Assembly (NCBI RefSeq): GCF_025766255.1
Contig: NW_026516789.1
Span: 1 to 64,000, forward strand
DNA length: 64,000 nucleotides
From: Zychaea mexicana
Taxonomy: Eukaryota; Mucoromycota; Mucoromycetes; Mucorales; Lichtheimiaceae
Direction of reading: 5' to 3'
Shown: in pieces, positions 46,478 to 57,435 of the stretch
Layout: each line of letters starts with the position of its first letter
Numbering within the stretch: position 1 is the stretch's first letter
Made by a program: the position numbers and the translations under genes
The notes under the pieces: generated by a model
What the model saw: only the letters and a program-made list of their open reading frames with translations
Database searches by the model: none
Told to the model about the DNA's origin: nothing

Positions 46478-47383
46478 GCTGGATTTGTTGTACTCAACGA
46501 CAGGTAGTACATTTGAATGGATACTCAACATGCTATCTACGACTCATAGGTCCTCGCTGGCACTGTCAAGGAAATATGGAGCACCTGCCGATCCCGGCAA
46601 ATCAAATGACTCTTAGAAATAAACATGGAGCGTATTATACTAAAGAACATTGCATGTATAACGTATATGGGAGTCTCGTGTGTGGTTTTGAGTCTTTTGA
46701 TAGCCGGTATATATGTGTGTGTGTGTGTGTGCAGTGGTTACCTTTTTGAGAGCGACGATATAGAAAGCATTGAAACTTGACACGGTATTCTGTCAAAATT
46801 TCTGGCGTTCAGAAACTCTGTTCCGTATAGCGCAGCATGCAGTAGCACAGAAAATAGCATTAATGACAGTCGTCTAGCAGCACATTTCTTGGGGTGAGGC
46901 TTTGAATATACACGTCGCCTATAATTGAAAGGGATTGATAGGTAAAAGTGCATGAACGATAACGAAAACGCGTGTGGGAAATGGGGAGAATAAACTGGCA
47001 AGGAATGGATATTTGCGTTGGGCGAAGATGATCGTGTAACGTATGCCGTATTTGGAAGCGTTCATCTTGTGTTGCTTCCTCTAGAGGTTACTGAGGCCGT
47101 GATCAAGATTGATAATACGGAAAGACGCTGGCTGGATCGATGACCCCATCTCATATTGCTGGAAGATGAGCAACGATAGACGAAAAGATGTCCCCAAGAA
47201 GAGTAACACACATGTAAACAAACAAAAAGAAAAGAAGCCAAGGCATGGTGATTACAGTTGAAAACGAAAAAGTATAGCTTTTTATATGATTGATGACATG
47301 ACGAGGAGGAAAGAATTTACAGGGATGACTAGGTAGCGTCTTTTTGTATGCTTTTTGAAGGGGCGATGGTAATATGATTAAGC
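46478..47383. other. Intergenic, ATG29 to citrate synthase 3' end
   Basis: 906 nt with the two 3' UTRs (convergent genes). A (GT)n run lies at about 46715-46730. An orphan plus-strand frame at 46994-47143 (EWIFALGEDDRVTYAVFGSV, ending ERRWLDR-stop) is protein-like but lacks a start and exon partners. I treat it as a possible fragment only. Confidence 0.4.
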
Positions 47384-49359
47384 TTATTGGGCACCGAACA
47401 TCTTCTTCAAGTGGGCGGTGCTGTAGGACTTGGGGCGTTCCAAGGGCATGCCGAGGGCACGGTCGGTGATGAGCTGTGCGGTAACTAGAGAAAGGGAAAC
47501 AGCGTTCATCATCAGTGTCCATTGACACGTCCCCAGAGCAACTCGTTAAGCAAAACGACAACTTACCACCAATGGCACGGGATACACCAAAGAGAACGGT
47601 GTAGTAATCCTGTTCGGTCATGCCGTAGTACTGGAGAAGGACACCCGAGTGGGCGTCGACGTTGGGCCAAGGGTTCTTGGTCTTGCCGTGCTCAGTCAAG
47701 ACACCAGGCTGGTTGAAAAGAAAAGATAACGTAACGCACGTGAGTTTCAAACCCAGACGGTTTTTTTTGCCACGCACAAACACGACACCCCTGTTGCACA
47801 CACACGGCAACCCAGAAAAAACAATAGAGATAACTTACGATAATGTGGTACAACTTGGAGACCAAACCGAAGAGAGGGTCATCGGGCAAGTGCTTCAAGG
47901 CGAACTCGCGCTGGGCAGTGTAACGGGGATCAGTCTTACGCAAGACAGCGTGACCGTAGCCAGGGACGACCTGGCCACCGTTCAAAGTGTCCCACAAGTA
48001 CTTTTTGATCTGTTCCTCAGAGGCATCGATGCCGATGGTGTCCTTGAGCTTCAAGGTCCAGCGCAAGACTTCCTGGTTGGCAAGACCATGGAGGGGACCA
48101 GCCAAACCGTTCAAGCCAGCGGCAAAGGAGAGGTAGGGATCAGACAAGGCAGAGCCGACCAAGTGGGTGCTGTTATCGTTGTTGTTAATAAGCAAGAACT
48201 ATACACAATCTCCGAGTAGATCCGCCGTCCACACAAACCCCTCCCCTTCTTCCCAATCACTCTCCTGAAACCCCACCCCCACCCCCCCAACAAATAAACA
48301 AAGCGGTTGAGAACACATACGTGTGGGCGGAGACGTTGCCACCTTCGTGGTCAGAGTGGATGGTCAAGTAGAGACGCATCAACTCAACAAAGTCGGCGTT
48401 GCCTTCGTAGCCAAGGACCTTGGAGAAGTTGTACGAGTAGTCCTTGTCGGCCTCAAGGGCGGCAACCTTGCCATCCTTGTAGACGTTACGGTAGATGCGG
48501 CCAGCAACGTTGGGGAGCTTGGCAATCAGGTTCATGGTGTCCTCGAAGGTGGGGTCCCAGTACTGGGACTTGTGGATGCCTTCAGAGTAGGCCTTGGCGA
48601 AGATCGAGTCGTGCTGGAGGGCGTTGACGGCCAACGAGAACTGCGACATGGGGTGGAGGGACTTGGGGCAGCGGTCGATCAGCTCCTCAACGAACTCGGG
48701 GAGAGCAGCACGGGCAGCCCATTCAGCGGACAGACCCTTGACCTGTTCGGCAGTGGGGACTTCGCCAGTGACCAACAACCAGAAGAGGGATTCGGGGAGA
48801 GGCTCACCACCCTCGACGGCGGCGGGAAGAGCCTTCTGGCACTCGGGGATGGAAAGACCACGGAAACGGATACCTTCCTCGGCATCCAGGACGGAGCCTT
48901 CCCAGACAAGGCCCTTGATACCGCGCATACCACCGTAGGCCTGGTCAACGGTGACCTCACCGAGGACCTTGTTGCCGTAGCCCTTGCGGAATTCCTTGAC
49001 TTCGGCCTGCTTTTCGGGGATGATCTCAGCAAGACGCTCCTTCAAGGTCTGTTGTTCAAAGGCGTGCATGTGCAATTCATACAATAGGGCAATCAATGTA
49101 TCAGTCATCCTGTCGCTTGCGCTTGCTCTTGCTCTTGCTAGATGTCGTTATCTGTGTACTTACCTTGGTCTGCGAGGCATACGAGCGAGCAGCTTGGAAG
49201 CGGAGGGGAGCCGAGCGGGCAGCAGCACCCTGATGACAAAAGAGACAGTGGTATTCAGCATGCGCATCAAGCAACGGTGTGTATTAGGTGACACTACTGC
49301 TTAGAGGAGGGTAGAGCAGGGCTTACCTTGAGCGAGGAGAAAGCACGGAGGGCCGACAT
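47384..49359 (-). CDS. CIT1: Citrate synthase, mitochondrial
   Basis: Condenses acetyl-CoA and oxaloacetate, the first TCA step. Six exons: 49359-49327, 49229-49164, 49048-48321, 48169-47839, 47708-47567, 47484-47384; 466 aa. The presequence ([20 protein letters not shown], then [13 protein letters not shown]) spans the first two exons. The catalytic segments are intact: [49 protein letters not shown] and [14 protein letters not shown]. The C-terminal exon reads [20 protein letters not shown] and ends KKMFGAQ. A GC-rich, codon-biased sequence suggests high expression. It pairs metabolically, but not positionally, with IDH1. Confidence 0.97.
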
Positions 49360-49515
49360 TGTTAGAATAAAGACAAGTTGGAAAAGAAACGAAAGGGTTG
49401 GCGTTCGGGACGCGCTTTATATGTGCCCAAAAAAATTTAGAAAAATGTTGCCGGGGCGGTGGGCGGGTAAAATCCTTCTGTCATTCAAAATCACACTCCG
49501 GTCCCAGACAGGCCG

Positions 49516-49552
<37 letters not shown>

Positions 49553-51417
49553 CATCCTGCCTCTCTCTCTCTCCACCCCCCACCAACCACTCCTCCCCAC
49601 TCCACACCCGTCCCCCACCCCCCACCCCCACCTTCCTTCCTTGCTTCCTTCCTTCGTGTTTTGGGACTCGCCTAATTGCTTTTCCTATCGGCATGGTACC
49701 CTGTCCTCTCATTGGCTTCCATTGAGAGCCTCTTTGCTTTTCTGTCTTGTTCTCTCTTTCTTCCTTCTCGCCCGCATCCTCTCTTACCCCACAGTTTTTT
49801 TTATTATTTATCCGTTACACTAAAGATCTGCGCGTTCTCTCTTTCTATTGCAGACGTGAGGAGGAGGGTGGGTAGGGGGTAAGACGGAAAACAAAAGGTC
49901 ACAGGCGGGCGTGGGGTAACAGACGCAACAATTCAGATAAAAAAAGACGGTGTCATAAGAGATAATAAATTTTTGGCATGCGTTGATGAGTTAATCCAGA
50001 GGCCGGTGAAACCCAGTGGAGGATACACAAGAACAGCAGCCAAGCAATAACACTCCGTCCTATTTAAGCCCTTTTCGGATAATTCTTCACTGCATCATCA
50101 TCATCATCCTCCTCCTCGTCGTCGTCGTCGCAAGGGAATCTGTTGGGTGGGCATTTGTGCTGAGCAATCATCCGTATGAAAGCGTAAAAGGACAGTCGTG
50201 AAAAAGGCAGTCAGTGCCACGAGTGGATGATCACAAGTAGTACAAGATAACCCTTGAAGCAGGCGCGTTTGATGCTTATTAAGCCCATATGATATCAAAA
50301 AGCTGTTGGTGGTCTATGCAGTATGCGCACGAGAACAGTAGCAGCAGCAACAGCAGCAGCAGCAGCATCATCATGATGGTCCTGCAGGCTTTGCGGGCTA
50401 CGAGGGCCATGGCAAAACAGCAGCCACACCACCCCTTGTCTATATAAGCAACGCTCAAGAAGAGATAACGGTGGAGTTACAAGACTGATCAAGCAGCCCA
50501 ATAACACTAATTCGAGATAAAGATAAGGACTGGGTTGCTTGTCAAACTGTAAACTGTAAAAAAGAGCAACCTTGTAATACGCTCAAGAACCGAGAATGCC
50601 CGACCCAACAGTGGAGGCTGCAATGGGTTGGGTTGGGTTGGTTTAGGTTGGGGGGTGGGGTGCCGTTGTAGGGGAAAAACTGGATCCCGTCGGCGGAGGG
50701 ACAAGTTTTCACATTATCACTAATCTTATTAGCCAAAGTTCATCCGTTGATTATCCGCAAGCCCATCCCGGCTCACGCTCTCACTCACTTCTCCCCACTA
50801 TCTCGTACTGATAATTTACCCCACTCCCAAAAAGAACAGTAAGAAGCCATGATCTGATAAACTGCCCTATTCTCCTGCTTCCATCATGTGTACGATACTA
50901 CTGCTGCACACCATCGGAAATCGGGGATTTGAGACGCAAGAGCTTGTGCAAACCTTACAACATTCATAGTATGTAGTACACCTGCTGTGCTGTTTATCAT
51001 GTTGCTTGTCTTCATTGTCCTCATGTTGCAGCAGGAGGAGATGATCCCACTATGCAAATGGCCGATTGAACTGCGAGTACTGTATCCAAAAGAGAGAGAG
51101 TGTGTGTTTGTATGGATGATGAAAACCATCTTTGACCTATTGTCACTACTCCTTTGCATACACCTCTGTTAAAGACTTTCTGATGTGCTAACTTATTAGG
51201 CAGACTACACAATCCTTGTAGCCCGTTCTGTACACGATGAAGCTCCAAGTATGCTTCGTTTGTCTTATGCTCAAAAATGAAATGCATTTGGTATTATCGT
51301 TACAAACGAAACTGATGCACCAATGTATCATGTTTTGTTTGCTCTGAGTATCCTTTCCCACAAGAACGCCAAATCTTCTTTTTTTACTCATATCATCTCA
51401 AAGCAGGTACGCAAAGA
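49360..51417. promoter_or_regulatory. Citrate synthase upstream region, repeats and G-rich tract
   Basis: A 2.06-kb non-coding interval. Near CIT1 it is C-rich on the plus strand (CCCCAC repeats, 49570-49640) with a (GAT)n microsatellite. At about 50625-50662 the plus strand has GGGTTGGGTTGGG followed by GGTTGGGGGGTGGGG. Open frames here translate low-complexity sequence, and none is supported as a gene. Confidence 0.45.
49518..49553. repeat. (GAT)n microsatellite
   Basis: Twelve or so tandem GAT units are directly visible in the CIT1 upstream region. Homopolymeric Asp/Ile/His open frames across it are artefacts. Confidence 0.9.
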
Positions 51418-51656
51418 TCACCGTCGTGCGGCACGACGCAAGTGGCGCCGTTTCTCTTTGTTCAGGCTTTTAGGGTCGTACTGGCGCGGCGAACCGTCCT
51501 CGTCTAGGCCGATAAATTCAGATGTGCTCTGTTTGCCGTCAACGGACTGTAGCGGTTCTCCACCATAGTTCTTTTAACTTCTACGGAGAGCACATGTATG
51601 CTTACTTGGCTATTTTGTACCCCAAGTTTACGTTTCCATGTTTCTAACAATGACAT
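51418..51656 (-). CDS. Small basic protein, 67 aa, two exons
   Basis: This gene is too short for ordinary ORF calling. Exon 1 (51656-51606) encodes MSLLETWKRKLGVQNSQ. A 35-nt GT-AG intron (GTAAGC...AAAAG) is followed by exon 2 (51570-51418), which begins NYGGEPLQSVDGKQ, then STSEFIGLDEDGSPRQYDP, and ends KEKRRHLRRAARR-stop. Both junctions are phase 0. The amphipathic N-terminus and the Arg-rich C-terminus look like a real small protein, possibly nuclear, nucleolar or mitochondrial. I do not recognise the family, and the intron is unusually short. Confidence 0.5.
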
Positions 51657-52708
51657 TGTGTAGCAACAAGCAAAAGATTCGGCGCATCACTAAAACTGGT
51701 AGGAAGACCCTTTGGTGTTGTGATGCTGGAAATAATCCGCTCACACCCAACATCACAAAGTTCTAACAAGATTCCTGCGGGTATGTCTGGCAAACTTGGA
51801 ATAAGTTATGGCCTTTGATTTCTCCTTGAGTCGAATGAATGTACGGTAAATCTCCTCCTTTCTTGTCACGTATCACACTACCAATTTTAACCGTTTGCTT
51901 CCGTACCACTGATACCTACCACCATACAATTGGTTGGCAGCGATTCGTGTATGCTCAGCGATACTGCCAGCGCTGCGAGCGGGAAGTTGATGAGGAGAGG
52001 ACGGAGAATCCATAGTGGGCTGTGTTATCGATCGTGCTTGATTGTAACGCTGGACCGCATTTTAATGGCGCACGTAAACAGCGGCGGTAACATTTTAACT
52101 CAAGACCAGTTGATCTGCGCCGTCCCAACCAGCAAAGACAAAATGTCAACCCGCAAATGCAAGAGCAAAATTCAGATGACCAGGATGAGGTAGGAAGCGA
52201 ACGAGAAGATGAGGACGGAAGAAGAGGATGAGGATGAGTATTCAGGAGATCAAGAGAATAATAAACACCTTTGAGGTATGGAAGTGAATAGGATCCTGGC
52301 ATCTTTCTCTTTCTGCGTAGTTGATTGTGTGACATCATTTTTATGATGAATAAAGAACCCCATGTGCAACATTCAAGATAAAAGACCGCACGGACCTGAC
52401 CGGTTGAACTATTATCGTGGGGTTTTCCGGGTTTAATGTTAATTATGTAGAAAATAAGATCATGCAGATATGTATGCTTTGTGTATGTGTTGTGGTGATA
52501 GATATATACACTAATAATGATGGTAATAATAATAATAATAATAATAAGAAGAATGAAGAGTCATAGTGCGACTGAAGAAAGAAGAAGAGGAAGAGGAACT
52601 ACAGGTAAGGTATAGTACTAATTGATATATAAATATGTATATGGGCTTTGTTTGGGTGGACAGATGTGAAAAGAATCAAGGAAGAAAAACAGATATAGAA
52701 GAAGGGGA
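51657..52708. other. Intergenic, possible coding fragments
   Basis: About 1.05 kb upstream of the 67-aa gene and downstream of the cyclin. On plus, an open patch at 51943-52010 reads RFVYAQRYCQRCEREVDEER with a CxxC pair, and another around 52110-52240 is Gln/Asp/Glu-rich. The two cannot be joined into a gene with confidence. An (AAT)n run lies at about 52523-52547. Confidence 0.35.
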
Positions 52709-53547
52709 TTATAGATACATTACAGAGTGTTGGTATGGCGAAGAGGAGGTGCCTTGCTTTTGGTGCACAGGAGACGATGAAGGTGGCGGTGTGGGGATGC
52801 CGAGTGGATGTTGCTGGTATGCATAGTACGGCCCACCATACCCATTCGCAGCAGCAGCAGCGGCAGCTACGGCGGCGGCCACGGCAGCATCGCCCTGAGG
52901 CATGACAAAGCCATCGTTGGGTGCAAACCCAGGCGGAGGCGTAGACTTGCGAAATCCAGCCTGTTGACACAGGTTCACACTCGACCGCGACTGACGGGGC
53001 ATCCGATGTTGCCATGACGAAGACGACGACGACGGCGATGAGTCACTAGGGCTGCTGCTGAATCCCATACTACCGTGGCGCTGACGAGTATAGTGTTGTT
53101 GCGGAGGTGGAGATGAAGAGGAATGACGCCACATGTTGAAACTGCGGCGCTGGTGTCGAGGGGAATAGGAAGCGTGCGCATCGTCGAGATCAATGGGGCT
53201 GTGTGAGGAATCTTGATTGGTCATGGGGGCATTAAACACTTGAGGGGAATGGTGCAGGTTACCGTAGCTACCCATACGTCGCACCATATTTAAGCTACCA
53301 TTCGATGACATTTTGTGCAAATGATGATGCTGATGATGCTGTTGTTGTTGTTGCTTTTGTTGTTGCTGAGGGTATGAGTTGTACACTGCTGCTGCTGCTG
53401 CCGCAGCCGCAGCCGCAGCCGCTTGACTGCTACCGCTCGAGATACTGTTATTGCTGGTAGTGCTGGTGCTGTATTGTGGCACGCGTTCATCCAAGGAGAC
53501 ACGCGAGGTCATCTCACACAGCTGATCGACCTGGGTACCAGTAGCAA

Positions 53548-53584
<37 letters not shown>

Positions 53585-54461
53585 GCTATTGCTTTCGGGG
53601 GCAACAGGATGGCGCACAACCATGGCCGATCCTAAAGACGTTGAGCGGCCGTGTCGGATGGGGTTGTAGGTAGGCGTTTCGTACATGATACTCTTCAGGA
53701 TTTCTTTCTCCATATAGCCCACCTTCAATAGCTGATCTCCGTATCGCTGTAACTCACTAATAGGTACAGATAGGTTGAATCCATTCAGGACGAGAAACTC
53801 GAGCTCCAGGCTATTGAGTTCCGCAACGGGCAATCCTCCGACCTAGCAACGGGCGAAAAAGAGACCAATGGCAACAACATAATGAGTTCTCATCTCGTTC
53901 GATTTCAAAGTAGCATCTCGTTTTTTGCTTAAAAGCTCATAATTTTTTTAATACATGCCGCATACGTACCTTTGCATATCTCGTGTTGGTATAAAAGACG
54001 TCGCTAAAGAATTTGCTGGAAACCATGACGCCGGCAATGATGAGTCGGTGAATGTTGTATGAATCGATAGTGAAAGGTCTCCCGGTCAGAGCAAGTGCAC
54101 TCTTTGACATGCGGTCAAAGTATACCAATAAACTGAGAAAACATTCGTTGGCACATGGGCAGTACTTGAAGATGCGCGACAAGTATGAAAAAATATCTAT
54201 CGATGGCAACGATCGACTGCTGAACTTGGTGTAGGTATCAGCAGCAGGCGGTGGCGGCGTAGCAGAAGCGACCAGCCCGCCTTGAACTTGAGATGACCCC
54301 AGCAATGAAGCGGACGAGGCGCGACGAACATTATCCTTACGAGCGGTAGAGGCTCTGTTGATCTGGTCGTTGGCTGCTGTCATTCGCTCCAGCAATGATG
54401 CTAGGAGCTTAATGGTCTCGACGGTCGGGTATTTAGACAGGTCAAAGGAGGGAGGCTGCAT
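52709..54461 (-). CDS. Pho80-type (Pho85-partner) cyclin
   Basis: A cyclin of the Pho80/Pcl type, which activates a Pho85-like CDK in nutrient or polarity signalling. Two exons, 54461-53970 and 53842-52709; 541 aa. The cyclin box is complete: SRSLPSIDIFSYLSRIFKYC, NECFLSLLVYFDRMSKSA, FTIDSYNIHRLIIAGVMVSS, KFFSDVFYTNTRYAK-VGGLP and VAELNSLELEFLVLNGFNLS. The splice joins YAK to VGGLPVAELN exactly at the conserved segment. The C-terminal 300 residues are low complexity: an Asn run, an Ala run, Gln/His runs and Ser/Pro-rich parts, common in the larger fungal members. Which Pcl subgroup it belongs to is not determinable by eye. Confidence 0.92.
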
Positions 54462-54790
54462 TTTTTTGTGCTCGTTTTTGTGTATATAAGAATGGGTATG
54501 GTGTTACTGTTAGTTGTTGTTGCTGTTTTTGTTGTTGGAAGTTGGAAGTTGGTTGGTGTGTTTGCAAGGTCCTCGTTGGGTATTTTTGGCTCTCACTCAA
54601 GTGGAGGTCAAAGCCGAACCTGGTGACTGGAAACAGTAGTGAAAACTTTGCTACCGCACGTGACGAATACCATTTTACGCCGCCCTCTCATATCCTTTTG
54701 TCAGCCCCCCTCTTTTCCCTGCTACAAAGTGAATCATAAGCTATTAGGCAAGGGGTTAAAATAGAGAGTGAAGCGGGCAATTTCAATTAT
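54462..54790. other. Intergenic, cyclin upstream / LAP 3' end
   Basis: 329 nt between the cyclin start codon and the aminopeptidase stop. It contains a GTT-rich leader next to the cyclin gene. No coding exon is supported. Confidence 0.4.
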
Positions 54791-56901
54791 TTATTTTGTA
54801 TGACCTCTGAGATATTCTATAAGAGAGCGCGTGGGTCGACCTAGCGTTGTATATGTTTGGTTTTTGTTAGTTTGTGACAACGACCTTTGCTCGTTTGTCC
54901 CTGGGGTCAACAACTTTGTTGTTATATCAGTCGAATACGGTCTGGGTATATGCAACTTACCGGTCATGCCTTTGACGTGGTATCCTTCGGTGCTAGAACA
55001 ATCCATAACTCCCGCAATATCAATATGAGCCCATGGTTGCTCTTTATCCGCCAAAAACTCCTTCAAGAACATTGCTGCTGTGACGGCACCTCCAGAACGC
55101 CCGGCCGAATTGACCAAGTCTGCTACCGCAGACTCCTTCATCGCTTTGAGATAGTCATCATGTAAAGGCATGCGCCAAAACGGGTCGGAGGTCATTTGGG
55201 CCGCAATATTTAATTGGGTCCATAGCTCATCCGAATTGGTGAACACGCCCGCAAAGACTTGGCCAAGAGCCACATCGCATGCTCCAGTTAATGTGGCCAC
55301 ATCAATGATACTTTTCAATGAATATTTCGAGCTTAGATAGTACAATGCATCCGCCTAGTGAAGCAAACCAAAATCTAGGTTAGGTTGGTTCTTTGAAAGG
55401 GGACAGAACGATAGCTTTTGCGGCGATTAATGCCTAATAGGCCGTATACCTACCAGAATAAGTCTGCCCTCCGCGTCGGTATTGATAACTTCAATCGACT
55501 TGCCGTTCATTGCCCTAACGACATCGCCTGGCTTGGTCGCTCTACCCGATGGAAGGTTTTCTGCCAAGGGCGTGACAGCCACGACATTGACCGGTAGTTT
55601 TAATTTGGAGATACCATACATGGCCGAGCAAACTGTTGCTGCACCGCCCATATCGCCCTTCATTAATGCCATATTTGCTGACGGCTTTAGCGAAATTCCT
55701 CCACTACATCAGTCGTTGTAGTAAGCAATTTCATAATCGAGTTAGTTAGAGTTTTTGCACCTTCCATAAAGTTCTTTTAACGTACGAGTCAAATGTAACA
55801 CCTAGAAATGGTATGATAATAATTAATTTGCTAAATGATTACCCTCTAACCCCACCACTAATTAAATTTCTTTACCTTTTCCAACTAGACCATACACTGG
55901 ATCCGATTCGCTAGCTCCTTTATAGTGGATTTCCAGGAACCGCAAGGGTTCATCACTAATTACCGTATTTGTTAAAAAGCCAAGCAAACGACTCCAAAGC
56001 CAGTGCTCTTTTTTTTACCTTCCCTGAGCAACCGATAGGAATGAATTCATCTTTTGCCTTACTGCCCACTCCTTGTCGTGTACAGCAATATCGATATTCT
56101 CTAATCCAGCGAGAAGGTATGCCACTTCTTCGGAAAACGTTTTGGGCGTCATCAAATTGGCCGGGGTTGTCATCAGCATACGTGCAAGGTTTTGCGACAC
56201 GCCATAAATCTGTCCAGTTTCCCAATTCAGTCCACCGTTGACACTGGCTTCATCCAATCCTCCAAAAGGTCCAACACTTAGAAAAGGTTCTTGATCTTTG
56301 CCTTTTTTTAATTTGGAGAATTCAAACTGGGCAAGGACAGCACCTTCAGCAGCACCATGTGCATGAATAGATACGTCTACGCCTACATTTGTTGCTTTTT
56401 GCTTCTTTAATGCTTGAACACCCAAACCTGCCTAAATTTTTTCATACAGATTTCACGTTATCAGAGTCATGTCAGCTTTCTTTCTCTCAGCTCTTCAATC
56501 CAGAAGCTTCATATATATTTATACAGCAGCAGCGTAGTAGTAGGGAGAGAGGTAGCAATACTTACAGCACGTCGCGCGGTTTCCAAAACAGCAGCTTGAT
56601 TCTGGTTTGATTTTTTGTCGCCGAGGGATACAACAGCTACCTGGCTGATACCACCAACATTATATAACATGCGTAGATCGTCAGCTTTCGAGAAATTAGA
56701 TGCAGAGAGTTGTTCGAGAATGGAGTTACGCGTGGACTGTGAGATGTGGTCGCTGGTGTTGGCTAGAGCTAATTCGTCTGTGTAAGCACCAAGAACAATG
56801 GCGTCGTAGTTTTGCTGGTTGGTGAAATGGCGCAATCCATTTCTGAATTGCACTTTGTTGTAAGAGGCAACCGATTTTCCGGCTTGAAAGATACGAAACA
56901 T
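54791..56901 (-). CDS. LAP3: Leucyl aminopeptidase, M17 (cytosol aminopeptidase) family
   Basis: A dimetal exopeptidase releasing N-terminal residues. Seven exons: 56901-56566, 56431-56019, 55955-55876, 55801-55786, 55703-55454, 55354-54961, 54840-54791; 512 aa. Exon 4 is only 16 nt and encodes the middle of [20 protein letters not shown], the metal-binding Lys/Asp signature. Other landmarks are [36 protein letters not shown], the family signature [46 protein letters not shown] and the end [11 protein letters not shown]. The N-terminus ([20 protein letters not shown]) is basic and could be a mitochondrial presequence. The gene is divergent from the SET methyltransferase. Confidence 0.94.
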
Positions 56902-57435
56902 GGCTCGTGAAGAGAGGAATCAAGTTGAAGCGTGCCACGAGCGACTAGGGCTTTGTAAGTTGATGAACTCAGCTATTCGCCACTGCATCGCTGCATAGGC
57001 AAACCCGTAGTTGGAACTGACTACATACATACGCTTATTGCGTTGCAGATATGTCCTTCTCCGTTCTACTAAAGTGCACTATTAAATAAAGTACCGCTCT
57101 TATTCATTGATACGGCTTTGTTGCATTTCGCTCACTATGCTCGTAGATAATTATTCTTTTCCATCCTCGTAAATCAATTAATATTAACTGTAACTTTTTT
57201 CAAGGGAAAGTATAGTAAGTAGTATGTGATCACCACAAACTATTACTTTGTACGAAACCAAGGAGCTACATTAAACGCGGTGACAAGTGGTCATAACCCA
57301 AGTTGCATAGAATTGACAGACACAGTATGGATCTAGCCATTCGACTGGCACTGACAACTTTTACAGATATAGAAATCTTTTCAAGCCCGAAGCATTATTT
57401 TCTTCTTCAAACTTTTTCTTTCTTTCTCGCACCTC
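56902..57435. promoter_or_regulatory. Divergent promoter, LAP3 / RKM4
   Basis: 534 nt between two start codons. AT-rich, with a CT-rich leader (57400-57435) next to the RKM4-like gene. No motif was identified. Confidence 0.45.

Noticed and set aside
48323..49087. 254-codon open frame on the plus strand
   Set aside because: It is antisense to the main citrate synthase exon. The long opening reflects codon bias of that gene, and the product has no motif.
49518..49553. CRISPR-like repetition
   Set aside because: This is a GAT microsatellite without spacers. No CRISPR array is expected in or seen on this eukaryotic contig.
51943..52240. Zinc-finger or Fanzor-like zinc ribbon fragment (YCQRCERE ... 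DCNAGPHFN)
   Set aside because: There is a single CxxC pair, stops intervene, and no RuvC motif or second CxxC is nearby. The resemblance is too weak to call.
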